NCBI GenBank assembly: GCA_003326205.1
Contig: LWTK01000055.1
Span: 1-64,000, forward strand
Direction of reading: 5' to 3'
DNA: 64,000 bases
Source: Nostoc sp. ATCC 43529
Lineage (GTDB): Bacteria > Cyanobacteriota > Cyanobacteriia > Cyanobacteriales > Nostocaceae
The notes under the pieces were generated by a model, which was not told the origin of the DNA, ran no database searches, and worked only from the letters and a program-made list of their open reading frames with translations. Numbering within the stretch: position 1 is the first letter of the stretch; each line of letters begins with the position of its first letter. Below, piece by piece: positions 18,976-26,747 of the stretch. The translations under genes were made by a program, and so were the position numbers.

Positions 18976-19024
18976 ATAAGAGCAAATATTTTTTTGATTT
19001 AAAAACATAAATTCAAGTGATTAA
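18976..19024 (-). promoter_or_regulatory. 49-bp upstream element, copy A
   Basis: It lies about 90 bp upstream of the pentapeptide gene start and matches a same-length segment at 20092-20140 at 41 of 49 positions, ungapped. Both ends (ataagagcaaata and aagtgattaa) are identical. AT-rich; possibly a promoter or regulator site shared with the cadD-type gene. Confidence 0.5.
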
Positions 19025-19159
19025 AAAGCCTTTGGTGTGGGAAGCAAATTAGGGACGCGGAGAATTCTAAGTTCTGCAAACTTGGCTTGACAGACTACCA
19101 GATTTAGAAACCGATCGCCAATCCAAAATGGTGCGATCCCCACAGCGATGGCCTCATAA

Positions 19160-19834
19160 CTAACTGCCAAGCATTGCCAAACTAGGTAAGAGTCGATAGC
19201 TTTCACTTTTAATCAAAATAGACAATCCCAGCCAAATTAAAACAAAGGGGAAGATTTTTCGACCATAGCGAGCTAAAACAGGCGCCATGAGAGGATTACG
19301 GGTGAGATTGTAAGACAAGAAGCACCATGCCCCAACAGTCAAATAACAAACACACAAAATTACGCCCAAACTTGGAAGATTGCTACTAGCAAACAACGGT
19401 ACATAAATCCCGATGTTGTTTCCACCATTAGCAATGGTAACTGCCGAAACACGGTAGGTTTGGGGATCGCGGATGGTTGCCAATAATGATTTCTTTTGCC
19501 GCCCAGATTTGCTAGGAGAGGGTAAGTTAATTGACACATCTTGCACTGTGTCTCCCTGGTCGTCTCGACTCATGAAATTACTGATACCAATGGCGATGGG
19601 AAGTAAACCTAGTAAACCAATCCAGGTACTAGGAATAATCAAACCGCCGAAGAAACCAGGGAGGCTAGCAAGTACTAATACAGTGAATCCTACAAATTCA
19701 CCGATAACAATATGCTTGGTGCCAAAGGTGCGATTGACTTTTCCAAAGAAAGCCGTCAAATATAAATTGTCGTCAAAGGTAGTTGCAAAAGCTACAGAAA
19801 AACCAATAATTACCGTACTGATTAGCCAACTCAT
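19160..19834 (-). CDS. CadD-family cadmium resistance transporter
   Basis: A 224-residue integral membrane protein of the CadD family, related to LysE-type exporters. About five to six spans are visible. The N-terminal motif FATTFDDNLYLTAFF is family-typical (an acidic pair in the first helix), with IVIGEFVGFTVLVLAS in the second and IANGGNNIGIYVPLFAS in the fourth. The family exports or sequesters cadmium or related cations; the substrate is unproven here. The ATG at 19834 is preferred to a GTG two codons earlier. The gene follows, on the same strand, a shared 49-bp element 258 bp upstream. Confidence 0.85.
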   Translation of the reverse strand: MSWLISTVIIGFSVAFATTFDDNLYLTAFFGKVNRTFGTKHIVIGEFVGFTVLVLASLPGFFGGLIIPSTWIGLLGLLPIAIGISNFMSRDDQGDTVQDVSINLPSPSKSGRQKKSLLATIRDPQTYRVSAVTIANGGNNIGIYVPLFASSNLPSLGVILCVCYLTVGAWCFLSYNLTRNPLMAPVLARYGRKIFPFVLIWLGLSILIKSESYRLLPSLAMLGS

Positions 19835-20545
19835 GGTCACTACTCACAATGATTCAATGCTGTTTGTCCTAAATCCTGACTCTGCTTTTCGATGTGATGG
19901 CAGTTCAGGATATTTTGTAACTGTTGTTCTGAGCGACAACTATATAGAAGTTCGCCACTCAGCAGTCAATTACCCAATCTCTAGAAGCGATGCCTACAGT
20001 GGTAAACTACGCCTCCAATCAAATTGGTGATTTTTTTTCTCAGCAAGGTACCTTGGGAGTTCATGCAGTCAATATTATGGCTTTCGACCGAATAAGAGCA
20101 AATACTCTTGTTTTTTAAAATGATAAATTAAAGTGATTAAGCGAGAATTCAGGATTAAGAATTAGAAGAGGCTTTGCGCCTTTAGGTGTGGAGTGCCAAA
20201 TAGAATTCTGGTTGTAAATGCGTTGGTAGGGGCATACAGCTGTACGCCCCTACGTCAATTGTTGGATTGCAAAGATTTTTTTCAATGGTATTAGTAATGT
20301 TTAATTTTTTTAACAATAAATAATTCAAGACTCAGGAATTACCAATAAAAAACTCCACGCCACTTACTCTGTGCAGTTTTCCGTCGTTTTCAATTAATAA
20401 CTGCTCAAGCACCACACCAAATTTCCAATTTCGTGGCGTACAATTAATGGCGGGTCTAAATCCCGATTTCCTTGCTCTAATTCTTCAATTCTGAATTCTG
20501 AATTCTGATTTCTGATTTCTGAATTCTTATTTTCAACTCGTAATT
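19835..20545. other. Long spacer upstream of cadD and the CNB gene
   Basis: About 700 bp with no supported gene. It holds copy B of the 49-bp element, a gttgtacgcccctac-like repeat near 20.23 kb, and gaattctgatttctg repeats just before the CNB gene. On the minus strand around 20394-20490 a short stretch (NRDLDPPLIVRHEIGNLVWC) looks protein-like but has no start; it may be a gene remnant. Confidence 0.5.
20092..20140 (-). promoter_or_regulatory. 49-bp upstream element, copy B
   Basis: Second copy of the element at 18976-19024 (41/49 identical, same orientation), here 258 bp upstream of the cadD-type start. The similarity appears to continue past an insertion, as cctttggtgtggg versus cctttaggtgtggag. 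Confidence 0.5.
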
Positions 20546-20986
20546 ATGCTAACTAGTGTTGACCGTCTATTATTTGTCCGGCGAGTCCCAATTTTTAAGG
20601 AATTGCGGGACGATTTTATTGTGCGGCTGACTTCAGTGATGAATGAACTGTCATTTCCAGCTAATTACACGATTTTTAGACAAGGAGAAGAAGGGCGATC
20701 GCTCTACATTGTGGTGTCAGGTCGAGTTAAAGTTCATATTGGCAACAAACAGCTGGCAGAGGTAGAACAAGGAAAATACTTTGGTGAAATGGCAGTATTT
20801 GATACTCAACCCCGTTCCGCCAGCGCCACAACTCTAGAACCTTGTGAATTTCTAGAACTGACGCAAGAGCAATTATATGATGCCATTGAAGAAACTCCAG
20901 ATATCGCGGTGAATATCATTCGTGAGTTATCGCGGCTGATTCGCAGATTGAATGACGATATGAATATGACTTCTTTGCAAAGTTAA
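20546..20986 (+). CDS. Cyclic nucleotide-binding domain protein
   Basis: A 146-residue stand-alone cyclic nucleotide-binding domain. The beta-roll contains IFRQGEEGRSLYIVVSGRVK and the phosphate-binding cassette FGEMAVFDTQPRSASATTLE, with the expected Glu and Arg. No helix-turn-helix follows, so it is not a complete CRP-type regulator; it probably acts as a cAMP/cGMP-sensing partner or an evolved scaffold. A class III cyclase is encoded about 8 kb away (28817-30106), a possible but unproven source of ligand. Confidence 0.88.
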   Translation: MLTSVDRLLFVRRVPIFKELRDDFIVRLTSVMNELSFPANYTIFRQGEEGRSLYIVVSGRVKVHIGNKQLAEVEQGKYFGEMAVFDTQPRSASATTLEPCEFLELTQEQLYDAIEETPDIAVNIIRELSRLIRRLNDDMNMTSLQS

Positions 20987-21065
20987 TCACCCAGTCAAGT
21001 CGCTTCTCTACGAGACGCTCTTACTAGGTTGCTTAAACACTCTTAACTTATCACTCCTAACTTTT

Positions 21066-22928
21066 TTACCCTCCCAATGTCCGGGTATAAATCACCTCGT
21101 CTTGAGAATCGTACAGGAAAACGGACAAGTTGGCATTGTCACTAATTACAGCTAGGGCTTCTTGTAAAATTTGTAAGTGATTGGTAAGGTCAACAGCACT
21201 ATCGGGATTTTCAGAATTAGGATTAGTTGAACTCTTTTGCCTTAATTGATCGTACTCAGAGGTTAACCGGACAATAATTCCTGCATTGTCCATACTAAAA
21301 GTGCAAATCCGAATTCCATTAACACAGGTTTTCTCTAAGTCAGCGCGGGTTTGTTGCAAACCACTAACAACTTGTAGTTTTTCTTGTGCTTGTTTGAGGG
21401 CTGTTGAGTAGGGTTCAATCAAGGACTGAGCCTGAGTGTAATATAAGCTATCTTGGGAAACTTTTTTAGCAGTTTCCAAAGCTTGGTCCCAGTATGTCGC
21501 CGCTGCTTGCCATTGATTTTGTTGTTGATATACTTTGGCTTGGTTGGCGGTGCTAACAGCTTGTTGGTAAGTTCTGGCAGCTAATTGTTCTTTAGTAGCG
21601 CGATCGCGTGCTGTTACTAACTTAGGTTTATAGTCTAACAACAACTTTTGGGCTTCTTCATATGCAGGGCTAGTCTGGGGAATCACCCTTAAGGCATTAA
21701 TCACTACCTGCCAGTTAGACTGGACTTTTTGCCAATCCTTCAAAGATTTAGCAGTAGCTTGGCGGCTTTCGGCTGTATTAGCTACATCTTTTGCTGCTGC
21801 TAGTTTTTTGAGCCATTTTTCTTCAGTTTGTATCTGCTGATTGACAGCGTGCAAACTAATGCGATAACTGAATAATTTTGCTTGTATTAGTGGATAAAGT
21901 TCGCTATTGGGAGTTATGGCTTCTAGTGGTGCGATCGCTTGTCGCCATAAATGTTGTCTACCTTGTATTTCTTCTAAACTACGTGCGGGAGCTTTAATTT
22001 TTTCTGCCGCCAAAGATGCCGTCTGCAAAGCCTTAACTACCTGGCTGATTTTTTCTGAGCGCCCAGACAAACTGGCTTTGAGTTCTTCTGACATCTGGTA
22101 ACGCGGTGACCAACTAGGAATTACACTCAAGGCTGCACTAGCCGTCGTCAGTCGCTGATGCACTGCCATTAAATCTTTTTCTGATTTGGCGCGACGCATC
22201 AATTGGGGGGATTCTGTTTTTAATTGCTCGGCAACTTGTATTTCTTTACACTCAGACATCACACAAGGGCGAGTCAGTAAATAACCACCAATGCTTAAAC
22301 CGATAATTCCCACCAAGCCTACAACTAGGAAAATCGGTTTGATTTGGCGTGTTGGTTTAGAAGGCGGCAAACTCGGTGTATCTGCAAATGGGTCAAATAC
22401 TTCCTCATCTTCAGTTTCATCCAGTGATGGAAAATAGGTCAGAGCTGATGAGGGAGATGAGGAAGACGCGGGGAAAGAACTCTCCATGTCGTCCCCGTGC
22501 ATTTGTGTCTCCGTATCCTCGTGTCCCCGCGTCCCCCGAAGTTCTCCGCTCAGACTTCTCTCGGTGTCCTCTCCCCTGATTCCCCCAGATGCCCAAATGC
22601 CCAGATCCCCATCATTGGATTCCACCCTCTGCTTGAGAGCGAGAAAACGTTTGGCATAAGGAAGTTGTTCGCCAAAAACTCTCAGGAAACATTGTACTCG
22701 TTGCTCTCTGTAGGGTGCTAAAGACTGAAGTGCATCTTCTATGACTGCAAAGATAACCTGAGCATCAACTGTTACACCTGATGGGTGTTGGGTTAAAATC
22801 ATTAGCTCGTCTTTATTGACGGCACACTTAACTTGAAAGACTCCAGCCAATGGGACTTCTACAAGCAATTGTTCCTGCAAAGTTTTGGCTAAAAGCTGTA
22901 AATCTTCCTGCTGAACTGCTACTTTCAT
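21066..22928 (-). CDS. Membrane-anchored coiled-coil protein, unknown function
   Basis: A 620-residue protein. The N-terminal domain (about 1-105; LQLLAKTLQEQLLVEVPLAG, then LQSLAPYREQRVQCFLRVFG) is followed by a low-complexity acidic/Ser region, one membrane span (PIFLVVGLVGIIGLSIGGYL, about residue 205) and a long alpha-helical region with TPR-like or coiled-coil character. The C-terminal ends LFLYDSQDEVIYTRTLGG. Residues about 115-165 (for example GIRGEDTERSLSGELRGTRG) are translated from the gacgcgggg repeat family, so a repeat has been taken into the gene in frame. The ATG at 22928 (MKVAVQQED) is preferred over an upstream one at 23015. Confidence 0.75.
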   Translation of the reverse strand: MKVAVQQEDLQLLAKTLQEQLLVEVPLAGVFQVKCAVNKDELMILTQHPSGVTVDAQVIFAVIEDALQSLAPYREQRVQCFLRVFGEQLPYAKRFLALKQRVESNDGDLGIWASGGIRGEDTERSLSGELRGTRGHEDTETQMHGDDMESSFPASSSSPSSALTYFPSLDETEDEEVFDPFADTPSLPPSKPTRQIKPIFLVVGLVGIIGLSIGGYLLTRPCVMSECKEIQVAEQLKTESPQLMRRAKSEKDLMAVHQRLTTASAALSVIPSWSPRYQMSEELKASLSGRSEKISQVVKALQTASLAAEKIKAPARSLEEIQGRQHLWRQAIAPLEAITPNSELYPLIQAKLFSYRISLHAVNQQIQTEEKWLKKLAAAKDVANTAESRQATAKSLKDWQKVQSNWQVVINALRVIPQTSPAYEEAQKLLLDYKPKLVTARDRATKEQLAARTYQQAVSTANQAKVYQQQNQWQAAATYWDQALETAKKVSQDSLYYTQAQSLIEPYSTALKQAQEKLQVVSGLQQTRADLEKTCVNGIRICTFSMDNAGIIVRLTSEYDQLRQKSSTNPNSENPDSAVDLTNHLQILQEALAVISDNANLSVFLYDSQDEVIYTRTLGG

Positions 22929-23547
22929 AGAACTTTCGTACTGAACTTTTATATTGTTTTGATTATCTTTAACGAGATCGAAGCAACTGTTTGGGTTTTT
23001 TGAATAAAGACGCACAGTTTAACCAACCACAGGCTGAAAATCTAATCGAACAACTTTCTAACACAAATTCCAAGTTTTAACCAAAAATTCAAATACTAGT
23101 AATTGTTCGTATGGCTACATTTTGAACTTAGTAGATATGAGATTGGATAATCTATCCACAGGTATATATTTTTCAGAAAAAATGGGAATAATAATATTTT
23201 TGAGTATTTTCACTGCATGATTTTGTGGCAATTAAATTCACAACAGCTACTCTCCGACAAAATTATAGTTGCAGAGCAATTGTGACAAAATTATCCACAG
23301 GTTAAGGAAATATTGTGATGTTAGAGGTTTTTGACAGGAATGCTAGTTATCTTCTATGCTGGGAAGTCTACTGAGGAGATTAATTAAATCTTGTGGCTAG
23401 AGAAATTAATTTGCCTCATTTGTTCAATTCGATAAAATTGATACGTGAAAAATAACTTTTTATAGCTGTCAATATGTAATAAAGCTGCTGCCAATATTTA
23501 GACAGTAATAATCAAAAGCTTAGAAAGTCTCAAGACAAGGTGTATCA
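22929..23547. other. AT-rich spacer with DnaA-box-like sites
   Basis: No gene seen in about 620 bp. A perfect ttatccaca (23291-23299) and a near match ctatccaca (23152-23160), both followed by ggt, resemble DnaA boxes. The latter overlaps an inverted repeat ggata-atc-tatcc. Two sites are too few to call an origin. Confidence 0.5.
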
Positions 23548-24774
23548 ATGGATTTATTAGAGTACCAAGTTAAAGAATGGTTTGGGAAGATAGGCATTCC
23601 AGTATTGCCTTCGCAACGAATTGACCATCCCACAGATTTAAAACGTTTAAAAATTGCTTTTCCAATTGTACTGAAATCTCAAGTACATGGGGCAGAACGG
23701 GCAAAAGCAGGCGGAGTCAGGTTCGCCGAAACAACAATCGATGCGATCGCAGCTGCCCAAAATATCTTTAGTTTACCCATCTGGGGCGAGTTGCCGGAGG
23801 TTGTGCTGGCAGAATCCCAATACGACGCTAACCAAGAATTTTATCTAGCTGTGGTTTTAGACACCGCTGTTTGCCGACCTGTACTTTTAGGTTGCAAAGA
23901 AGCAGACATCGATTGGGAATCCGCTGGCGAAAAAATGCATCATGTCGTCGTCGAACAAGAATTCTCGCCATTTTATGCACGACGACTGGCTTTGAAAATG
24001 GGTTTGCAGGGAACGCTGATGCAATCGGTAAGCAGCGTTCTCCAGAAGATGTACCAGTTATTTGTGCAAAAAGACCTGGATTTAGTCGAAATTAATCCCT
24101 TGGCGGTCAATCCTAATGGTGAAGTGATGGCCTTGAATGGTAAAGTCAGGGTGAATGAACGAGCCATCAAACGTCATCCAGATCTTGCACAAATGGCAGC
24201 AAAAATCATCAGCCGTCATCCAAGTACTGAAATTAACGGTATTTTGGGCGACTGGGATGGTGTGCAAATGCACGGAAAAATCGGTATTTTAGGTAATGGC
24301 ACTGGTTCAGTAATGGCAACTTTGGATGTAGTCGCTAATGCTGGCGGTAAACCAGGTGCTTGTTTGAATCTACGCCATGCTTTTCTTACGGATACTACGC
24401 CAACTACATTTGGCGATCGCCTAGAAACAGGTTTGAAAATTTTGGCTGCTGATAAAAGCATTCAAGTTATACTAATTAACTTCCTGGGTAGTATTCCTCA
24501 GCCTGAGGAACTAGCCGAAATCATCGCTAAATTTGTACAGCAAGACAATAACGAACTCAAATTAAAAATTGTACGTTCTAACGGTAGTAAAATTCCGCGA
24601 GATCAAAATCTTCCCACCTTAGTTGTTCGCCTTGCTGGTTCTGAGTGGAATGGGGCTAAAAATTATTTAGCAACGCTTAAAACTCACAGCAATGCCCTTG
24701 TTGTTGTAGAAAATTTAGATGAGGCAGTGGAAGTTGCAGTTCGTCTTGCCAAACCAACTACTAAGAAGAAATAG
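23548..24774 (+). CDS. Succinyl-CoA synthetase beta-like subunit (ATP-grasp)
   Basis: A 408-residue homologue of SucC: N-terminal ATP-grasp domain (MDLLEYQVKEWFGKIGIPVL, KSQVHGAERAKAGGVRFAE, the Mg-binding LVEINPLAVNPNGEVMALNG) and a C-terminal CoA-ligase domain. In SucC the ligase loops read VNGAGLAM, DVGGGA and NIFGGIVRCD; here they are LGNGTGSVM, LRHAF and NFLGSIPQP, so the acid/CoA-binding loops differ. It probably pairs with the alpha-like gene 62 bp downstream. It could be a succinyl-CoA synthetase variant or an acyl-CoA ligase of other specificity. Confidence 0.82.
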   Translation: MDLLEYQVKEWFGKIGIPVLPSQRIDHPTDLKRLKIAFPIVLKSQVHGAERAKAGGVRFAETTIDAIAAAQNIFSLPIWGELPEVVLAESQYDANQEFYLAVVLDTAVCRPVLLGCKEADIDWESAGEKMHHVVVEQEFSPFYARRLALKMGLQGTLMQSVSSVLQKMYQLFVQKDLDLVEINPLAVNPNGEVMALNGKVRVNERAIKRHPDLAQMAAKIISRHPSTEINGILGDWDGVQMHGKIGILGNGTGSVMATLDVVANAGGKPGACLNLRHAFLTDTTPTTFGDRLETGLKILAADKSIQVILINFLGSIPQPEELAEIIAKFVQQDNNELKLKIVRSNGSKIPRDQNLPTLVVRLAGSEWNGAKNYLATLKTHSNALVVVENLDEAVEVAVRLAKPTTKKK

Positions 24775-24836
24775 AGAATTCTGCTGTATGCCAAGTGGCT
24801 CAACTCACTGGCTTGCCAAGCTTACGGTAATTTATT

Positions 24837-25718
24837 ATGAACTTAACACCAGAAAGTAAAGTCTTAATTCAAGGCTTTTGTGAATTTATATCAGGAACTC
24901 ATGTTGCACAAATGAAAGCCTATGGCACGAATTTGGTAGCTGGTGTTAATCCTGGATGTGGCGGACAGGAACTCCACGAACTACCAGTATTTGACCTAGT
25001 AGAGGAAGTAGTAGAAAAATTTGGCGCAATTGACACAACAATTATCTGTGTAAGTCCTTATGATGTTTTGGATGCGGCATTGGAAGCGATCGCATCTCAC
25101 ATTCGCCAAATTATTATTATCACCGCAGGTGTGCCGCCTTTGGATATGGTGCAATTACTCAGGAAAGCCGAAGCCTGCGAAACTTTGGTTGTCGGGCCAA
25201 ATAGTCCGGGGATCATTGTCCCAGGAAAAATTCTCTTAGGAACTCAACCTAGCGAATTTTATACACCTGGGCCAGTGGGGATCGTCAGTCGTAGCAGTAC
25301 CCTTACTTACGAAGTCGCCTACGAATTAACAAAAGCTGGTTTGGGACAGTCCATTAGTGTCAGCATTGGTAGTGATGCGATCGTTGGTTCCTCGTTTTTG
25401 CAATGGCTACAAATTCTCGACGAGGATGAAACTACAGAAGCGATAGTTTTAGTTGGTCAACCCGGTGGTGGTAGTGAAGAAGCAGCAGCCCGGTACATTG
25501 CTGAGGCTATTGATAAACCAGTAATTGCCTACATTGCAGGAAGACAAGCACCACCAGGAAAAAGTTGGCGTCAAACCGGAACTTTAGCAACAGTTATCGG
25601 ACGCGACCCGAATTTTGGTACAGCCCAAAGTAAGTTAGCTGCTTTGAAAGAAGTACAAGTTACCGTAGCTGAACGCCCTTCTGAAATTCCAGAATTGGTG
25701 AAAAAAAGGCTTAATTAG
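24837..25718 (+). CDS. Succinyl-CoA synthetase alpha-like subunit lacking the active His
   Basis: A 293-residue homologue of SucD: CoA-binding Rossmann domain (SKVLIQGFCEFISGTHVAQM, then VAGVNPGCGG) and ligase domain (VGPNSPGIIVPG, GIVSRSSTLTYEV, SIGSDAIVGSSF). In SucD the phosphohistidine lies in KRMGHAGA after YIAGxxAPxGK. Here the aligned text is AYIAGRQAPPGKSWRQTGTL, so the histidine is replaced by glutamine, and the following AGA by TGT. The usual phospho-His relay therefore looks impossible unless another residue serves. It forms an operon with the beta-like gene. Confidence 0.82.
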   Translation: MNLTPESKVLIQGFCEFISGTHVAQMKAYGTNLVAGVNPGCGGQELHELPVFDLVEEVVEKFGAIDTTIICVSPYDVLDAALEAIASHIRQIIIITAGVPPLDMVQLLRKAEACETLVVGPNSPGIIVPGKILLGTQPSEFYTPGPVGIVSRSSTLTYEVAYELTKAGLGQSISVSIGSDAIVGSSFLQWLQILDEDETTEAIVLVGQPGGGSEEAAARYIAEAIDKPVIAYIAGRQAPPGKSWRQTGTLATVIGRDPNFGTAQSKLAALKEVQVTVAERPSEIPELVKKRLN

Positions 25719-26045
25719 ACCAGACGTGAATTCGATTTCCCACCATGAGGCGAAAATTTCCTAGAGTTAGAGAAGATGTCAGTTTCTTTAATATTGCTCT
25801 TAGAAATCAAGTCGCAACGCATCGCCTGGGCATTAATTACTCCTCTTTCAAGTGGTCGAGAATTTCAATTTATTAAGTTGAGCAAACAAAGTATACCTAA
25901 ATATGCATTATCCTACACACTATCACTTAATCGTGGAGATGATTTACATACTGTCGTGAAAGTGTTAAAACAACTAGCTTATTTAATTCGTAATTCGTAA
26001 TGCGAGCATCCCAATGGATGCCTAAGTCTTCAACCAAATCTGATA
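25719..26045. other. Spacer after the sucCD-like pair
   Basis: Only weak reading frames occur (for example 25776-26000, without a ribosome site or family-like sequence). I see nothing I can support. Confidence 0.5.
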
Positions 26046-26621
26046 TTACTGTCCTGGCTGCTGCGTTGAAGTCCGTGTCTCACGTTCAAGAAGAGTGCGT
26101 TTGCGTTCGACGCCCCATCGATAGCCCGACAATGCGCCATCATGACGCACAACACGATGGCAAGGAATCACCACTGCTAAGGGGTTTGCACCGCAGGCCT
26201 GGGCAACTGCCCGAACCGATTTGGGCAAACCGATGGACTTGGCGATGTCGGTATAGCTAGCTGTCGAACCGAGTGGAATCTTCTGTAACGCTTGCCACAC
26301 GCGCTGCTGAAAGGCAGTGCCACGGATATCAAGAGGCAAGTCCAGCCCCAATACTGGCGCTTCGACAAAGCCCACGACTTTCGAGACGAGCTGCTCAAAC
26401 TCTGTGTCTCCGCCGATGAGATTGGCGTGTGGGAATCGGTCTTGTAAATTCTCTGTCAGTGCGTCTGGTTCGTCACCCAGAAAAATGGCACAAATCCCGC
26501 GATCGCTTTTGGCAACGAGGATCGATCCCAAAGAGCATTCGCCGACAGCAAAGTGTATGTCTGTATCAGCGCCACCAGCGCGATAGTTTGAAGGTGTCAC
26601 GTCGCTTCGCTCCGAATTCAA
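26046..26621 (-). CDS. O6-alkylguanine-DNA methyltransferase, Ada C-terminal type
   Basis: A suicide DNA-repair methyltransferase. The active-site cysteine is in VIPCHRVVR, with the helix-turn-helix motif RGTAFQQRVWQALQKIP and SVRAVAQACGANPLAV before it and LSGYRWGVERKR after. The stretch YRAGGADTDIHFAVGECSLG is characteristic of the middle of Ada proteins (C-terminal half, chiefly proteobacterial), so the N-terminal Ada sensor and AraC domains seem lost. There is no ATG: the frame opens at a TTG inside an aattcaaa repeat (26621), or a GTG at 26600. The gene is richer in GC than its neighbours, which suggests transfer followed by truncation. Confidence 0.82.
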   Translation of the reverse strand: MNSERSDVTPSNYRAGGADTDIHFAVGECSLGSILVAKSDRGICAIFLGDEPDALTENLQDRFPHANLIGGDTEFEQLVSKVVGFVEAPVLGLDLPLDIRGTAFQQRVWQALQKIPLGSTASYTDIAKSIGLPKSVRAVAQACGANPLAVVIPCHRVVRHDGALSGYRWGVERKRTLLERETRTSTQQPGQ

Positions 26622-26655
26622 AATTCAAAATTCAAAATTCAAAATTCAAAATTCA
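26617..26655. repeat. aattcaaa tandem repeat
   Basis: About five 8-bp units (aattcaaa/attcaaaa) abutting the 5' end of the Ada-type gene; the same repeat is seen at 55078-55108. Confidence 0.85.
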
Positions 26656-26747
26656 ACAGACCCATAAATCAATTTAGTTGCTCTGTATCCTTTTTGTTTT
26701 CGGTCATACCCAATACCCGATCTGATGTTTCGTAGAACCGTTCGTAA

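Noticed and set aside
19021..19206. 61-residue minus frame overlapping the cadD-type 3' end
   Set aside because: Shadow of the transporter gene and spacer; no homology seen.
22929..23547. Chromosome origin
   Set aside because: Only two DnaA-like boxes and no dnaA/dnaN nearby.
25776..26260. Two plus-strand frames of 74 and 86 residues
   Set aside because: No family-like sequence; the second lies opposite the Ada-type gene.
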